DNA of 64,000 nucleotides from Actinomortierella ambigua (Eukaryota; Mortierellomycota; Mortierellomycetes; Mortierellales; Mortierellaceae). The stretch spans positions 1 to 64,000 of the forward strand of contig JAAAJB010000057.1 in NCBI GenBank assembly GCA_016098155.1. The letters run 5' to 3'. The notes below the pieces were generated by a model. That model made no database searches and was not told the DNA's origin. It saw only the letters and a program-made list of their open reading frames with translations. Positions 48,146 to 58,600 of the stretch are shown here, one piece after another (positions within the stretch are counted from its first letter, which is position 1; every line of letters starts with the position of its first letter). A program made the translations under genes and the position numbers.

Positions 48146-49087
48146 ATGATCCGCCGTCTCTCGGTGCTCGCCACTTTCCTCCTGCTGGCCATCCTCCAGG
48201 TGTGTGCTGCCTTCAGACCTCCCACTGGCTACTTCAAGCTGTCAATTCAAAACCTGGGCCTCGATGTAGAGGGTCATCATCCTGGCAGTCATGCCATTCT
48301 CGTCCCTAAAGGCACATCTTTGGTCTGGGAATTAGACCCCCGTGGGCGTATCATCGATACCACGTCGGGTCTCTATCTCGGCTACCAGAAGAAGGAGGAG
48401 GGCGCTCCGCTGATCCTGACCCCGGAATCCGTAGAATGGACGATTGAGTCCTTTGGGCGAGAGTTCAAGATCCGTGTCCCGGGCAGCAAGCTTGTCTTTG
48501 GTACGCTTCCATATCGCGTATACCCTCCCCTACTTGGTCTTACCGAGGAATACAAGGAATTTCCCCAGGTATGGGAGCTCCAGCCTGCCGAGGAACTAGA
48601 TCCGACTCCCTATGTCCATGCAAGTTATTACGAGCTTATGCTTGATAACGGTCGCTACCTCGGTGTTCTTGACCAAGAATCTGCCAGCCCTGTCTTCCTT
48701 CTCGATCATCCGTCTCGCTCTACCGTCTGGGAAGTGAGGAGGGAAGGCCGCCCTGACGCTGTTTCGATCCGCAACCGCGAAACTGGTCTCTACCTTACAT
48801 ACTACCCACGCGACCTTGACAATCGTCTGTTGATTACCCATCATAAATCCGTGTTCCGCTTGTTGATGGTCGAGCATGGTGTCGTGCAGTTTATCACTGA
48901 AGATATCGGCGGCAAGCCCCCCCGAGCGCTCGCCGAGATGCCCTCAACTAGACCCGACCCACCAATGGCTGGCCTCACAGCGGTTAGTAAGGACCGCAAC
49001 CAGTTGTGGACGCTTCGACCCATTCTAGACTTGGAGGACTCTCCTCGTCAGTACCGTCTCCCCTTCCACAGACTTCGCTTCTGGTAA
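48146..49087 (+). CDS. Secreted protein with two beta-trefoil-like repeats
   Basis: Intron-free, 313 aa, ATG at 48146. A signal peptide (MIRRLSVLATFLLLAILQVCA, about 1-21) precedes two related halves of about 125-140 residues. Each has a GY/SYY opening, strand pairs of the type SLVWELDPRGRIIDTTSGLYLGY / STVWEVRREGRPDAVSIRNRETGLYLTYY, and a closing W-x-L (QVWELQPA and QLWTLRPI). This resembles ricin-B-type or protease-inhibitor I66 beta-trefoils of fungi, but no QxW lectin triad or other diagnostic motif is certain. Cysteines are nearly absent after the signal. An upstream in-frame extension (from 48002) is rejected because it would bury the signal peptide. It sits intact inside a repeat-rich island, suggesting a fast-evolving accessory gene. 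Confidence 0.68.
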   Translation: MIRRLSVLATFLLLAILQVCAAFRPPTGYFKLSIQNLGLDVEGHHPGSHAILVPKGTSLVWELDPRGRIIDTTSGLYLGYQKKEEGAPLILTPESVEWTIESFGREFKIRVPGSKLVFGTLPYRVYPPLLGLTEEYKEFPQVWELQPAEELDPTPYVHASYYELMLDNGRYLGVLDQESASPVFLLDHPSRSTVWEVRREGRPDAVSIRNRETGLYLTYYPRDLDNRLLITHHKSVFRLLMVEHGVVQFITEDIGGKPPRALAEMPSTRPDPPMAGLTAVSKDRNQLWTLRPILDLEDSPRQYRLPFHRLRFW

Positions 49088-50610
49088 TTGGCCACCGGCA
49101 GTCATGACCTGGATAGTCTCTTGCCGTTGCAGTAACTCTATCCTTTGAACGAGACCCCTCCCCCCCCCCTTTTTTTTTTGCCCCTTGTAGTGCATAGCCT
49201 GCGACGATAAAAAGATGGTGTTTTCATCCTTGAAATGGTGGCACTCTTACATGTTGCGGTCAACCAAGAGACGGGGTGTGCCTTGCATTTGTGTTCTCGA
49301 TGTGCAAGCGATGCTGGAGGAGTAAAGGTCTATATCTGCAGGCGATGTTGTCAATTGCGCGATGACCCTTGGAGTCCAGTGTTGGCCTCATAGAGTCCCT
49401 TCGTTCTCTTGGCAATCCATCTTCCTACATTGTTAACTACAACCTCCACTCCAACATTTGTCCTAACGGCATTGGAGCGTGAAGAGGCAGGGGGGGCAAA
49501 ACAGTCCCTCGCGTATCGTCGGGCTTGTGGCGACACATTTTGGTAGTAACAGTCAGGAGCACATATCGAGCACTTTCGAATTCAGTTATTTTCATTAGTA
49601 TCTGAAACTCTTGCTGTTGATCTTTATTTCTTGTTGGTACCATTCAAAGGGATATTGTGGAGTCCAGCTATAACCGGTTTTTAGCCGAAAAAATGCCCTC
49701 CACTTGACCGCTATCAGGGTAGCAAAATGCCGTTCTTACGCGTTTCTGATCCACGTAGTTTCATTCTAGGCCATTTGTTGAGATATCTTGCGGAGTAGAA
49801 TCGTGGTTTACATAATTTTTTTTTTTTTGTCAAAAGTTGGTTCAAAATTAGGGTCCCCCCCCCATATAGGATTCTGATTCGTTAAAATAGTCTATTCCAA
49901 TATTCAATAGAGAGTCTCTTCATGAGCTGCATCACCCTCGTGATGACCCCAGGGGTCAACACCAACGATAGTAAGCGCTGCCAAAGCGGTGGGCCAAGCC
50001 GTAACCGTCCATGCCATAGTTCAGATTATCAATTTTATCGAAACTAATGTCCACTCAAGCTCTTTCGCGTTTAGGAAGGATTATGTTTTTGAGGGTAGGC
50101 TGATTATTTGTAGCCATGGTCAACTGGCGTGCAGTGCTCTGGTCGATTGCAGTCAGATCGAGGACTTTGAGGCAAGGGGAAAACATGTTGCAAGAGATAT
50201 TGAAGATCGTTGATGGTGAGCTCAGTACCTCCATTGAGGCAGAATCTCCGTTATCGGGTCCTTCGAGACTCTTTTGTGAGTCAAGTTGGCATGTTCGTCT
50301 ATTCTTGCTTTTTTTTTTCCTATGAGTATTTTTTATTACCTTTTGTTTATTTTCATTCCAGCTGCTCGCTTTTAAACTCATCGTACTCGCGCTCGCGTTG
50401 CGCCCGCGTCGTCGTCGAGGGGCGACGCCGTGGTGTGACCATCGTCAAACCTCCTCCTCCACCTCCAGCTACTCCGCCTACTCCGCTTGAATCCTGTTTC
50501 TTTTTTAAACACAATGGCTAGGGAAGAACTAAAGGGTTGGCCAATGGGTCCCCAACCAATGTTTGGGTGGGAGGATCTACGTGCTGGTCCAACTTGGCCC
50601 ATTGCTGCTT
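49088..50610. other. 1.5-kb region without a recognised gene
   Basis: AT-rich, with poly-T and poly-C runs and the 3' UTR of the trefoil-like gene. A short + strand ORF at about 49,989-50,213 looks protein-like (KDYVFEGRLIICSHGQL) but has no known family and ends early. Confidence 0.5.
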
Positions 50611-51107
50611 CCTTCGGCTGTCGTACCTCCTTACCCTTCCTCCTCCGTTTGGTCGTCGTGCCCTGCCTCTTTCTGTCTGCTATTTCATCCGCATCCACTT
50701 CTGCCTCTGCCTCCTTGCGCTTCTTCATAGATGGCTTTCCATGCCTCGTGTCGCGTCGAAAGTGACTATGCGAGGCCTGCTGCCTCTGTTCATCTTGCTC
50801 CTCGTGCTCTGCTGCTTGATGGTGGTTGAGGCGGTGGTCGTTGGAACTGCTGAGAGAAAAGTCATTAGTGACTATTGGTCATCCTCAGGTGAGGTACCTA
50901 TGGCATCCATGTCATCATCAGGATCAATCTTTCGCGAGAAACGATAGTGCAATGCATCGCTAGTGAAAGAGCTTTGTAGTCGACTACACACACCATGAAA
51001 AGATAATTGCTTGAACTTTGTTTCCCTAGAGCACGACCATTTATTGCGATTAAGAGCAAGTGTAAATAAAGTACAGAATGATGAGAGTAAAGAAGCAAAT
51101 ATTATAT
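50611..51107 (-). repeat. Inverted segmental repeat, arm 2
   Basis: Reverse-complement match of 45912-46415 (about 97% by eye), including the same coding-like fragment and intron signature. One 1-nt indel near the CACGAGG segment breaks its frame relative to arm 1. It forms the 3' end of the inverted SET9-derived copy. Confidence 0.85.
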
Positions 51108-51420
51108 TGTCGTTCTCACGCATTGTTATCTTTTTTTGAAGCATGAAAATCGCGCTTTGGGCTCCTATTATGGGTTTGTTGTTGTTGCAGTCCGCCTTTT
51201 TCTGCTCTCCTCGGTGTCATCGCCGGTGTCGTCCCGCTCATACCTGCCCCTTGAGTTCTTGTAGCCGTAGGCCACTAAAAGAGGCTAAGGTGCTGTGGGT
51301 CTACAAACACTGCACATGGTGGTTCTTGGAACGCATGATTGACTGAGCCTACATTCAAATCTAAGCGGTAGAACAAGTCGCAGAGGTTGTTCATAACCGG
51401 ATCTTCGTCAACCGGCGTCA

Positions 51421-51935
51421 TGGAGAGCGCGGCGGCGGGGAGTAGCGCATGAGAGCCATGTGGGGGCGTGGCTGCCGGGGACGAAGCAGCCAGAGACAAA
51501 ACAGACGAAGAGGACCCATACGAGGACGACCCAGAAGACGGATCAGCGACACCGTGAATTGGAGTGGCCCAATGCATGAGCCACTGCACTATCTTGGCAC
51601 CCCTTCCCTTCGGATCCCTGCCTTGGCAGATGTAAGCCGCCAGCCCCACGTTCTCGACCGCCACGGAGGCCCGCCAACCGCGCTCATGAAAGAGGTCGCG
51701 GAGAACGTTCACCGCATACCTCTGCTTCTCCATCCGCGCCTGCGGGTCAGCGACCGACGAGATAGACTCCCTCAGTCTATTTCGTCGGGTGCGAATGTCA
51801 TCCAAAAATCTAGGTGGGAGGTCTGCGATATGTCCCTTAGGCGTCAAGAACCTGCTGTCCGGGAGGGGAACGTTCAGTTCCCAGGTAACGTCGAAGATGT
51901 TTTCGTCGCTAGGCGGTGGAATAGGCTCGCGGCGA
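51421..51935 (-). other. Novel coding-like insert inside the SET9 copy
   Basis: An open minus-strand frame unrelated to SET9 (EPIPPPSDENIFDVTWELN.. to ..VQWLMHWATPIHGVADP, then a Ser/Ala linker) runs into the SET9-like DEDPVMNNLCD. It contains a helix-rich Arg-rich section (LDDIRTRRNRLRESI, KQRYAVNVLRDLFHERGW) and a Lys/Gly patch (GRDPKGRGAK). No known domain was recognised. Long openness and good composition suggest it was coding recently. Confidence 0.5.
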
Positions 51936-52200
51936 AAAAAAAACGATGGGGTCTGTGGCGGAGTTCCGGAGTGCCTGGTTCATGTTGCAGAGTCCGTTAG
52001 CTTGCCCAGGACCAAAGGAGTACTCATCGTCTAGCGTATGACGGGTGGGTGTTTCCTCCACATCCTCCACGGGCATATTCATTGAAAATGCACCTTGTTG
52101 ACGTCTAGGAAAGGTATCCAAGGGAAAGGATAAAAGGAACGAGTATGTTACAAAGACCGAGCGCTGAGACTTCACACTGTTCATTCAGAATGCATAAATC

Positions 52201-54165
52201 AAGCATTGCCTTTATCAGCTGGCGCACACGCACTCTGTATTGTCTGGTGCCACAGGAAAGACAGGCAGCCGGTGAGGGGTAAGCAACCGACGAGAGGTAG
52301 GCGGCCGACCGAAGCCCAGACGTGAGAGCCAGCATGAGAAATGAGACGCGATGCAAAATATGACGCCAGACGAGAAGCCTGGGGCGACGCGAGACGTAAA
52401 CCGGAATGAGACATGATGTAAGACGCAATACGGGACACGACATACGATGCTTAACGAGAGGCGAGTCGTGGTGTGATTTTAGAAGCAAAATACGAGGTGA
52501 CATTCAAGGCGAAGTGGGAGGCGACGTGTGAAGCGACAAGCGACGCGACCTCTGCGAAGAGGAGGAAGGCGGAGATAAAGGTGAGAGGGGCGAGAAGATA
52601 GGGTGTGCGTATGTGAACATTGTGAATGTGGAAAACAACGAACAGTCTGTGAATAGAGACAAGAGAGAGAGAGAGGCACCTTGAAAAAGAACGGGAGCGA
52701 GCAGGACAGAAGATGAGAAGGCTGATAAATGAGAAGGACGAAAATCAAGGGCGAAACTACAGGCAGCTCTTTTGGTTGATGGTCTTTCACCATCAGTTGG
52801 ACAAGGGGAAAATACCTCCCTCGAGCTACTTCCGTCCATCTGGCGCTGGGTAGTCTCCCTTTGGCTTCCAGGGCATGCTCCCTGCTGCGGCACGTCCAGA
52901 GAATGCCGTTGCATTTCTCTAGCTTGCCTACAAGTCGAGAAAGATGAACGTGAATCCTACTCCTCAGCTCCGAGGACGAGAAAAAAATCGTCAAGAAGAA
53001 AAAAAAATGCATCTTCTGCCTTCGCCGCGACGATAGAGGCGTCTGTAGACGAAGAAGAAGGCGACATTTTGATCCTTTCGTGAGCGGTCATGACGAAGAT
53101 GTCTATTGGAACGACGTGCGAATCCGCACCATCACTACTACCACTATCGGTCATCGGACATTGCAGCTCTGATGCGAGAGGCATCATCGTCACCAGGATA
53201 AAGAGAAGTCATGGCAAAGACCCCACTGACGCAGGCACCAACACCTCGCAATATCCATGCTATCACTGAATCTGGTCGTTGTCGTCTACCATTAAACCGA
53301 CGCTTTCCAGGGTATCAGTACTCTCTGCACAGGCTGACGAAAGGCATGAGCGAGCAGCGTCGAGTCGACTTAATTCCTCAGGAGAGAGATTTACGGTCAG
53401 CATTGGCAGACGGCTGGATTGATCCATTCGACGACCGAGACTAGGATGTTGATCTCTCGCCGGCCATCCTTCTGGTAGGTTTTTGCCAGAGTCTGGAAGA
53501 TAGTCCTGTGGGGAATTTTTTCCCAAAAGAGAATCGCGAGCTGCTCTCTGCCACCCCCCCCCCAACAGCGATACGGAAGCTTTCTTCTCTTGATCTCCTC
53601 CTCAATACACTTTAACAATAATAGCAGTGGCACGAGTAACAACACGGGCACAGATAGCCACACCACTGAGTACCCTCCGCGACAATGGCAACAACGGCGC
53701 TTCACTGCGACGCTATCATATCCAGTTCGGCGCATTCTGGCAGTACTAGCAACAACACAACACTGGCCTGGGAATCACGGGAGCTACAGGTCTTGCAATG
53801 CTCATTTCCTCAAGCCCTATGTGACGATCACGATGATGGCGTCGGTGCCTCGTATGTTCAGAACACCGCCGGGATCCCCGTGCACAGTTTGTCCATCTTG
53901 ACTTCAAATCTTCAATGACCCCGACTCTAGTTAGAGTGCGGGATGTAGGAGTGGGTAGCGCCATGGGCCTTTACTATCCGAAGACGACTGATGAAGGGAG
54001 TATTGGAAAGATAGGCAGTGTTGCAGCTCCGAGTGAGTTGACCTGTCTAAACATCATCATGGACCATCGTGAGGTGAGCTGTGAGGGTTTTATTCAAACC
54101 AAAAATGCCCCCCATCGTCAAAGATAAATGTATAAAGAATGCGAAGAGAGCAGACTTGACATCGT
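52201..54165. other. Ambiguous ORF-dense region
   Basis: Protein-like frames occur on both strands and overlap: + 52772-53083 (basic, ends EEEGDILILS), + 53211-53444 (ATG, 77 aa, GYQYSLHRLTKGMSEQRRVD), + 53685-53918, + 53915-54127 (VGSAMGLYYPKTTDEGSIGK), and - 53735-53397 (EKIPHRTIFQTLAKTYQKDG), - 53565-53263. I cannot join them into a credible spliced gene or match a family. Decayed genes or transposon sequence next to the SET9 copy is the simplest reading. Confidence 0.35.
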
Positions 54166-54348
54166 CTAGCTAGTGTTGTGTGTTATGCATCCTTTCTTAG
54201 ATTCTGCTTCAGAGCACGCTCCAAGGTGATGAGTGACAGGATGATCTCCCCAACATGTGCAGTCCTTGCCAGCGGCTTCGGCGGTCATCACAAGCATCAA
54301 AGCTGCGATGATAGCGATGAGAAATGAGACGCGGAACGAAGAGGACAT
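54166..54348 (-). CDS. Small secreted peptide
   Basis: 60-aa ORF with a signal peptide (SFLIAIIAALMLVMTAEA, likely cut near residue 26) followed by a 34-residue mature part with four cysteines (KDCTCWGDHP, GACSEAE, KGCITHN) and several His. The start ATG is at 54348. Intron-free as modelled; a 3' intron cannot be excluded. No family was recognised. Confidence 0.5.
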   Translation of the reverse strand: MSSSFRVSFLIAIIAALMLVMTAEAAGKDCTCWGDHPVTHHLGACSEAESKKGCITHNTS

Positions 54349-55656
54349 CCTTCTTGGCGGCCTGGAGGAGGTGTTCCGATAGAAAGAAATTTAGTCAGTA
54401 AAGTGTTGGTCAGTTGTCTAAGAAGGTGTTGTTATGTATGGAGCAAAGAACATGGGGGGGGGGAAGAAATACGAAAACCTCAGCACATACTGAAAACAGT
54501 GGAGGTCGAGAACGGATATCGCTGGTTGTTTTTAAAGAGGTAAAAGGGATTGACGAGGGTGCTTTTTATGTATCTCGATGGGATTCGCAGCTGGCACAGG
54601 TGTGGAAGGATGAAACAAAAGAAAAAATGGCGTGGGGCAACATGCGATGCTCCTTGTGCCTTTCGGCAACTCCCACTTTTCTATTTTTTTTCCCTCTCCC
54701 GTTTGGACACTGTAAAAAAAATGGCTCTCTAAAAATTGAAGGGGGGGGGAAGAGGGGGCACAGAGTCGAGCTTAAGGCAGTTTTCCATACTCAGTGTAGG
54801 AGAAGGTGTGCTTGTTACCTCAGTACTTCTACTAGGTTTAGAACTCTTCAGCCCCATGCCTTGTTTGCTCCTCCTGGCCAAGGACAGACCTATGCCTCTG
54901 GGAATACAGTGACTATATGTCTAAAGACTTGTACCGATGTAGATCGACCCCGCTCCCTCTTCAAAACGAAGAAGACAGCAATGGATTCGTGGGCCATGTC
55001 GAGGTGGCGGCTGTTGGCTATTCCACTGACGGACAGAGAGAGAAAGGGGGATACAGTGGACCTTGGACAGCTTTCCGCAAAGGTGTAGTGTATGTTCTGT
55101 TAGAGATTCGTTCCTCACGCATAAGACTCCATCGCACCCCCTTTCCTTCCTCTCTATGACCGCACTGGTCTTCTTCGTTGCTTTCGGATGACTTGTTGGT
55201 CAAAAGACTCTAAGTTTAATGGCAATAAAGCCAGCGCTATGAAAGAAGTGACTAAACGATATGCGACGCGTCGTACCTGAAAACGTTTTTTCGTAGCCTA
55301 ACTTTTCTTTCTCTCATTCAGATACCGTAGGTCATCTCTCTCTCTCTTTCTCTCTCTTTCTTCCTTCTGCGCTAAAAGGCCATAGCTATCTCTGCTTTAT
55401 GTGCTCATTCCCCCTTTCCCCCTTGCTGACTTCTTGGGTACCCACGATCATTTATACATCAGTCCTCAGCTCCCTGCTTGTATATGCGATGTGCGGTACT
55501 TGCAGGCGATAATCTTCTAGTGTAAAACTCTTAGTGAAGCTACTCGTGTTCACCCGCTCTGATGAATGCGACATGCCCAATGCAAACAACCAGGAGGTTG
55601 AATTTTTTGGTTTATGGTCTCCGTTTGGGGAGGTGAAATAGTTTTTCTCTCCGTGT
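54349..55656. other. Intergenic between small secreted peptide and CLC gene
   Basis: 1.3 kb. A 224-codon + frame (54414-55088) starts from a TTG and has low-complexity runs; it is probably chance. No gene, RNA or repeat family was recognised beyond CT-rich runs near 55,340-55,365. Confidence 0.5.
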
Positions 55657-58600
55657 CTATGGTAAAATACTACCGCCATCCTGTTCATCTGGGTGTTCAA
55701 TCAAAGCTAAATGTCGCAGAACGTCTTTCTTAGTGATCAGCCCCAGCAACTGGCCATGCTGTGTACACAGCACATACCGGACACCCAACTTGCGGAAAAT
55801 CACAATCACCTGGTCCATCGGGAACCGGTGCGACACCGTGATCGGTGTCTGGTCCATCCACAGCCTCAGCTCAATAAACGCCGGTGTTGCCTCTAGGATC
55901 GGCACTACATTGCCGACTGGCGTCGATCCAGGTAGGTTGCGCTTCCGCGCCTCGTCCAGCGCATACCGTAGCTCTGTCCTTGAAATGTAGCCGACCAGCA
56001 TCATGTCCCGCAAGGAGTTGACCACTGGATAGCCCTTGTAGTGCGTCTCTCGAAGTAAATTGTCTAATGAACCACCACCACCCCAGAGAACCAATGAAAA
56101 ATATTAGGCAACATGCTCATCCCATCTAGTACTTTTTTCACTCCTTCCCTTCTCAGAAAGGAGAGGTGGGCTCACCAAGACTATCCAGCGTGTTTCCGGT
56201 TGCGGTAATGACAACAAGATCCTCGACAGGCGTCATGACCTGGGACGCCGTGGTATTGTACTTGTACTCCTCCTTGTCGCCCAGGAACGGGTAGCCACAC
56301 AACAAGATGATGCCGTCAAAGATGCCCTCCTTGCCAAAGGCATCACCGACCCACTTGCTCGTCATCACCACGATCATGATCGGTAACACATAGGTCAGCG
56401 CGCCCGTTAGCTCAAACATGATAATCACCAACGACACAGTCATTCGCGTCACTCCGCCCATAAACGCCGCCGCGCCCACCATCGCATACGATCCAGGCGT
56501 CACGCACGGAACGTCGGGTGCACAGGCCGCAAACAACCAAAATCCTTGATGGTTTGCCTGCCATGCGTGGACCAGAATCCCGAGTGCTCGCCCAAACAGT
56601 GCGCCAATCACCATCGATGGCATGAAGATGCCTGCCGGAATCGCCAGTCCGAAAGTCACCAGCGTCAATGCACCTTTGATTCCACTAGCTGTCAGCAACG
56701 AAAATATCCTCAGCGTGACTCCGGTGTCACTATTTTTGTTGTTGTTGTTACAAAACGATTGCAATAAGATAACATAGGGCTTCAAGTTAGACCAGAATCA
56801 ATCGTAGCCAAGAAAAAAAAAGGAGCGCAACATGTCGAAAAAGGGTACGTACTCACATAATCCATGATAGTTAGTCCCTGTCCCATCACATTCGCGAAAC
56901 AAGCCTGCAAGAAGTTCTGGTGACTGAACGCTAATGACAGCAAAAATGAAAAACAGAGTATTTATTAGTTTTGTTAGTCAAGCTACCACGCAATGCACTA
57001 TGATCGACCATACTGCTCATAAAAACAACCCCGTCGATGCTTACCGCGTAAAGATGTTCAGGTATCCCACCGCAGCGGTCACAAGGGTAACTAGGAAGAC
57101 CTCGTAAATTGGAAACACTCGAAGCCAGGATGTCTTCCTGAAAGCTGCCAGCCTGAGGTTCATCCTGATGAAAAATGCACCCCAGAGTCCCTGAAAACAG
57201 AAAAGAAGGGCGCTCAATCGTAAGTGCCCGAGAAACGATTTTCTTCTTCTTGCATATCAATTTCTTCCTTGGACCCGATATTTTGCTGAAAAAAAAAAAG
57301 CCGAATTGAAGGACTTACTCCAAGGACACCAAGAAGCAAGAAGAAAATCATTTCAAAGCCGTGCCAGTTGCGGTCATACACCACCTGGAAGACGACAAGC
57401 TTTTCTGTTCTGAATGGGTCCATCAGCTAAGTGAGAATGCAGAAAAGAAGACAGTCAGTGTTATCCGAGGCCAAATAAAATCAGTTCAAAACTTCATCCT
57501 TCTCTCCTCCTCCTCCTCCTCCCCATTCACTTGGCTCCAACTATACCTTCAGAGCCACAGCGGCCGCCATAGCGCAAAAGAAGCTGTGCCACATCGTATC
57601 CGTCGCAAAGTGATTCGACAGCTCCTCCAAACTAAAAACCACCCCTCCAATGGGTGCGCCGAAAGCCACCGAGATACCGGCCGATGCCGCTGCCGACAGA
57701 ATCTCACGCATCTTGGCTTCGTTATTCTTGAATCGTGGAAACGCCCGTGGTAGGATATTGCCGATACAACAGGCAATATGCACCAGGGGCCCCTCCTTAC
57801 CAAGACTTAGACCGGACGCCGTCGACAACACTAGTGTCACCGTCTTGATCACCAACGTTTCCAGACCGAGATAGTTGCGAATCACAAATCCACCGAGAAT
57901 CGTCTTCACTTCGGGAATGCCCGAGCCTTCTGCATACGGCGCATACACCTTCACCAAGAAAGCTGCCGTCGTCGCAAACACCAGGGCAAACATCACGTAG
58001 AAGACGTAGGCCACCAACCACGTAGCTCTGTTCCATGGAACCCATTCCGGGCATGTATCCGTTTCTGTCATGTTGAAATCCAGACAAGGATGGAAAGGGA
58101 TAAAGAAAAAAAAAAGGCAACAGCAACAACAAGGAAGAGAGGTCAATAAAAGTGTTGGTCTGGGAAGGCTATCACCGCTTCCTTTTAACCATGAGTGTTA
58201 AAGCCGATAAGGGGGGAAGGGCGAGTGACAATATACACAGACACCATGGTTTCTTACCATCCAGACCCCAGCAGCAAAAGCTGCGGTTCAGATAAAACGC
58301 CGTTGAGCAATATCCTTCTTTGATATCGCCTAGCCACTGCGTGGCGATATCATTGCCACCAGCGACAATGCCGGCTGCAATACCAACGGCCAGCACGACC
58401 ACCCACCCTTGGATCCAGTCGTAGATCAAGGCCATCTGCCCAGCAATGCCCGGGATGTTTTGCAGCCGTCGGATTCTCTGGCGCTCCTCAGCAAAGTCGT
58501 GAATCCAGTCTAAATCGTTGGTCATGGTTTGCGGAGAATATTGTTTTTTTTTGTCTTGGTGTTAATACTATAGAAGTCGAAAAAGAAATGGAATCTTCCC

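Larger units (their letters stand above)
50611..52200 (-). pseudogene. Inverted partial SET9 copy with a foreign insert
   Basis: On the minus strand, colinear with SET9: intron 4 sequence (LNEQCEVSALGLCNIL, about 52190-52140), exon 5 (RRQQGAFSMNMPVEDVEE..LDDE), the exon 6 piece SFGPGQANGL, about 600 bp of unrelated sequence, exon 6 end (DEDPVMNNLCDLFYRLD), exon 7 PWWP start (FQEPPCAVFVDP..LSLF then TAG), a short exon 7 remnant, then a jump over about 3 kb of tail to the 3' flank. The SET domain is absent. The coding parts look roughly 75-85% similar by eye, while the flank is about 97%. A T9 homopolymer at about 51,936-51,944 shifts the frame by one. It is not a functional methyltransferase. 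Confidence 0.8.

Noticed and set aside
54414..55088. 224-codon + strand ORF
   Set aside because: Begins with TTG, contains poly-Gly/poly-Phe runs from low-complexity DNA, and shows no domain or splice support.
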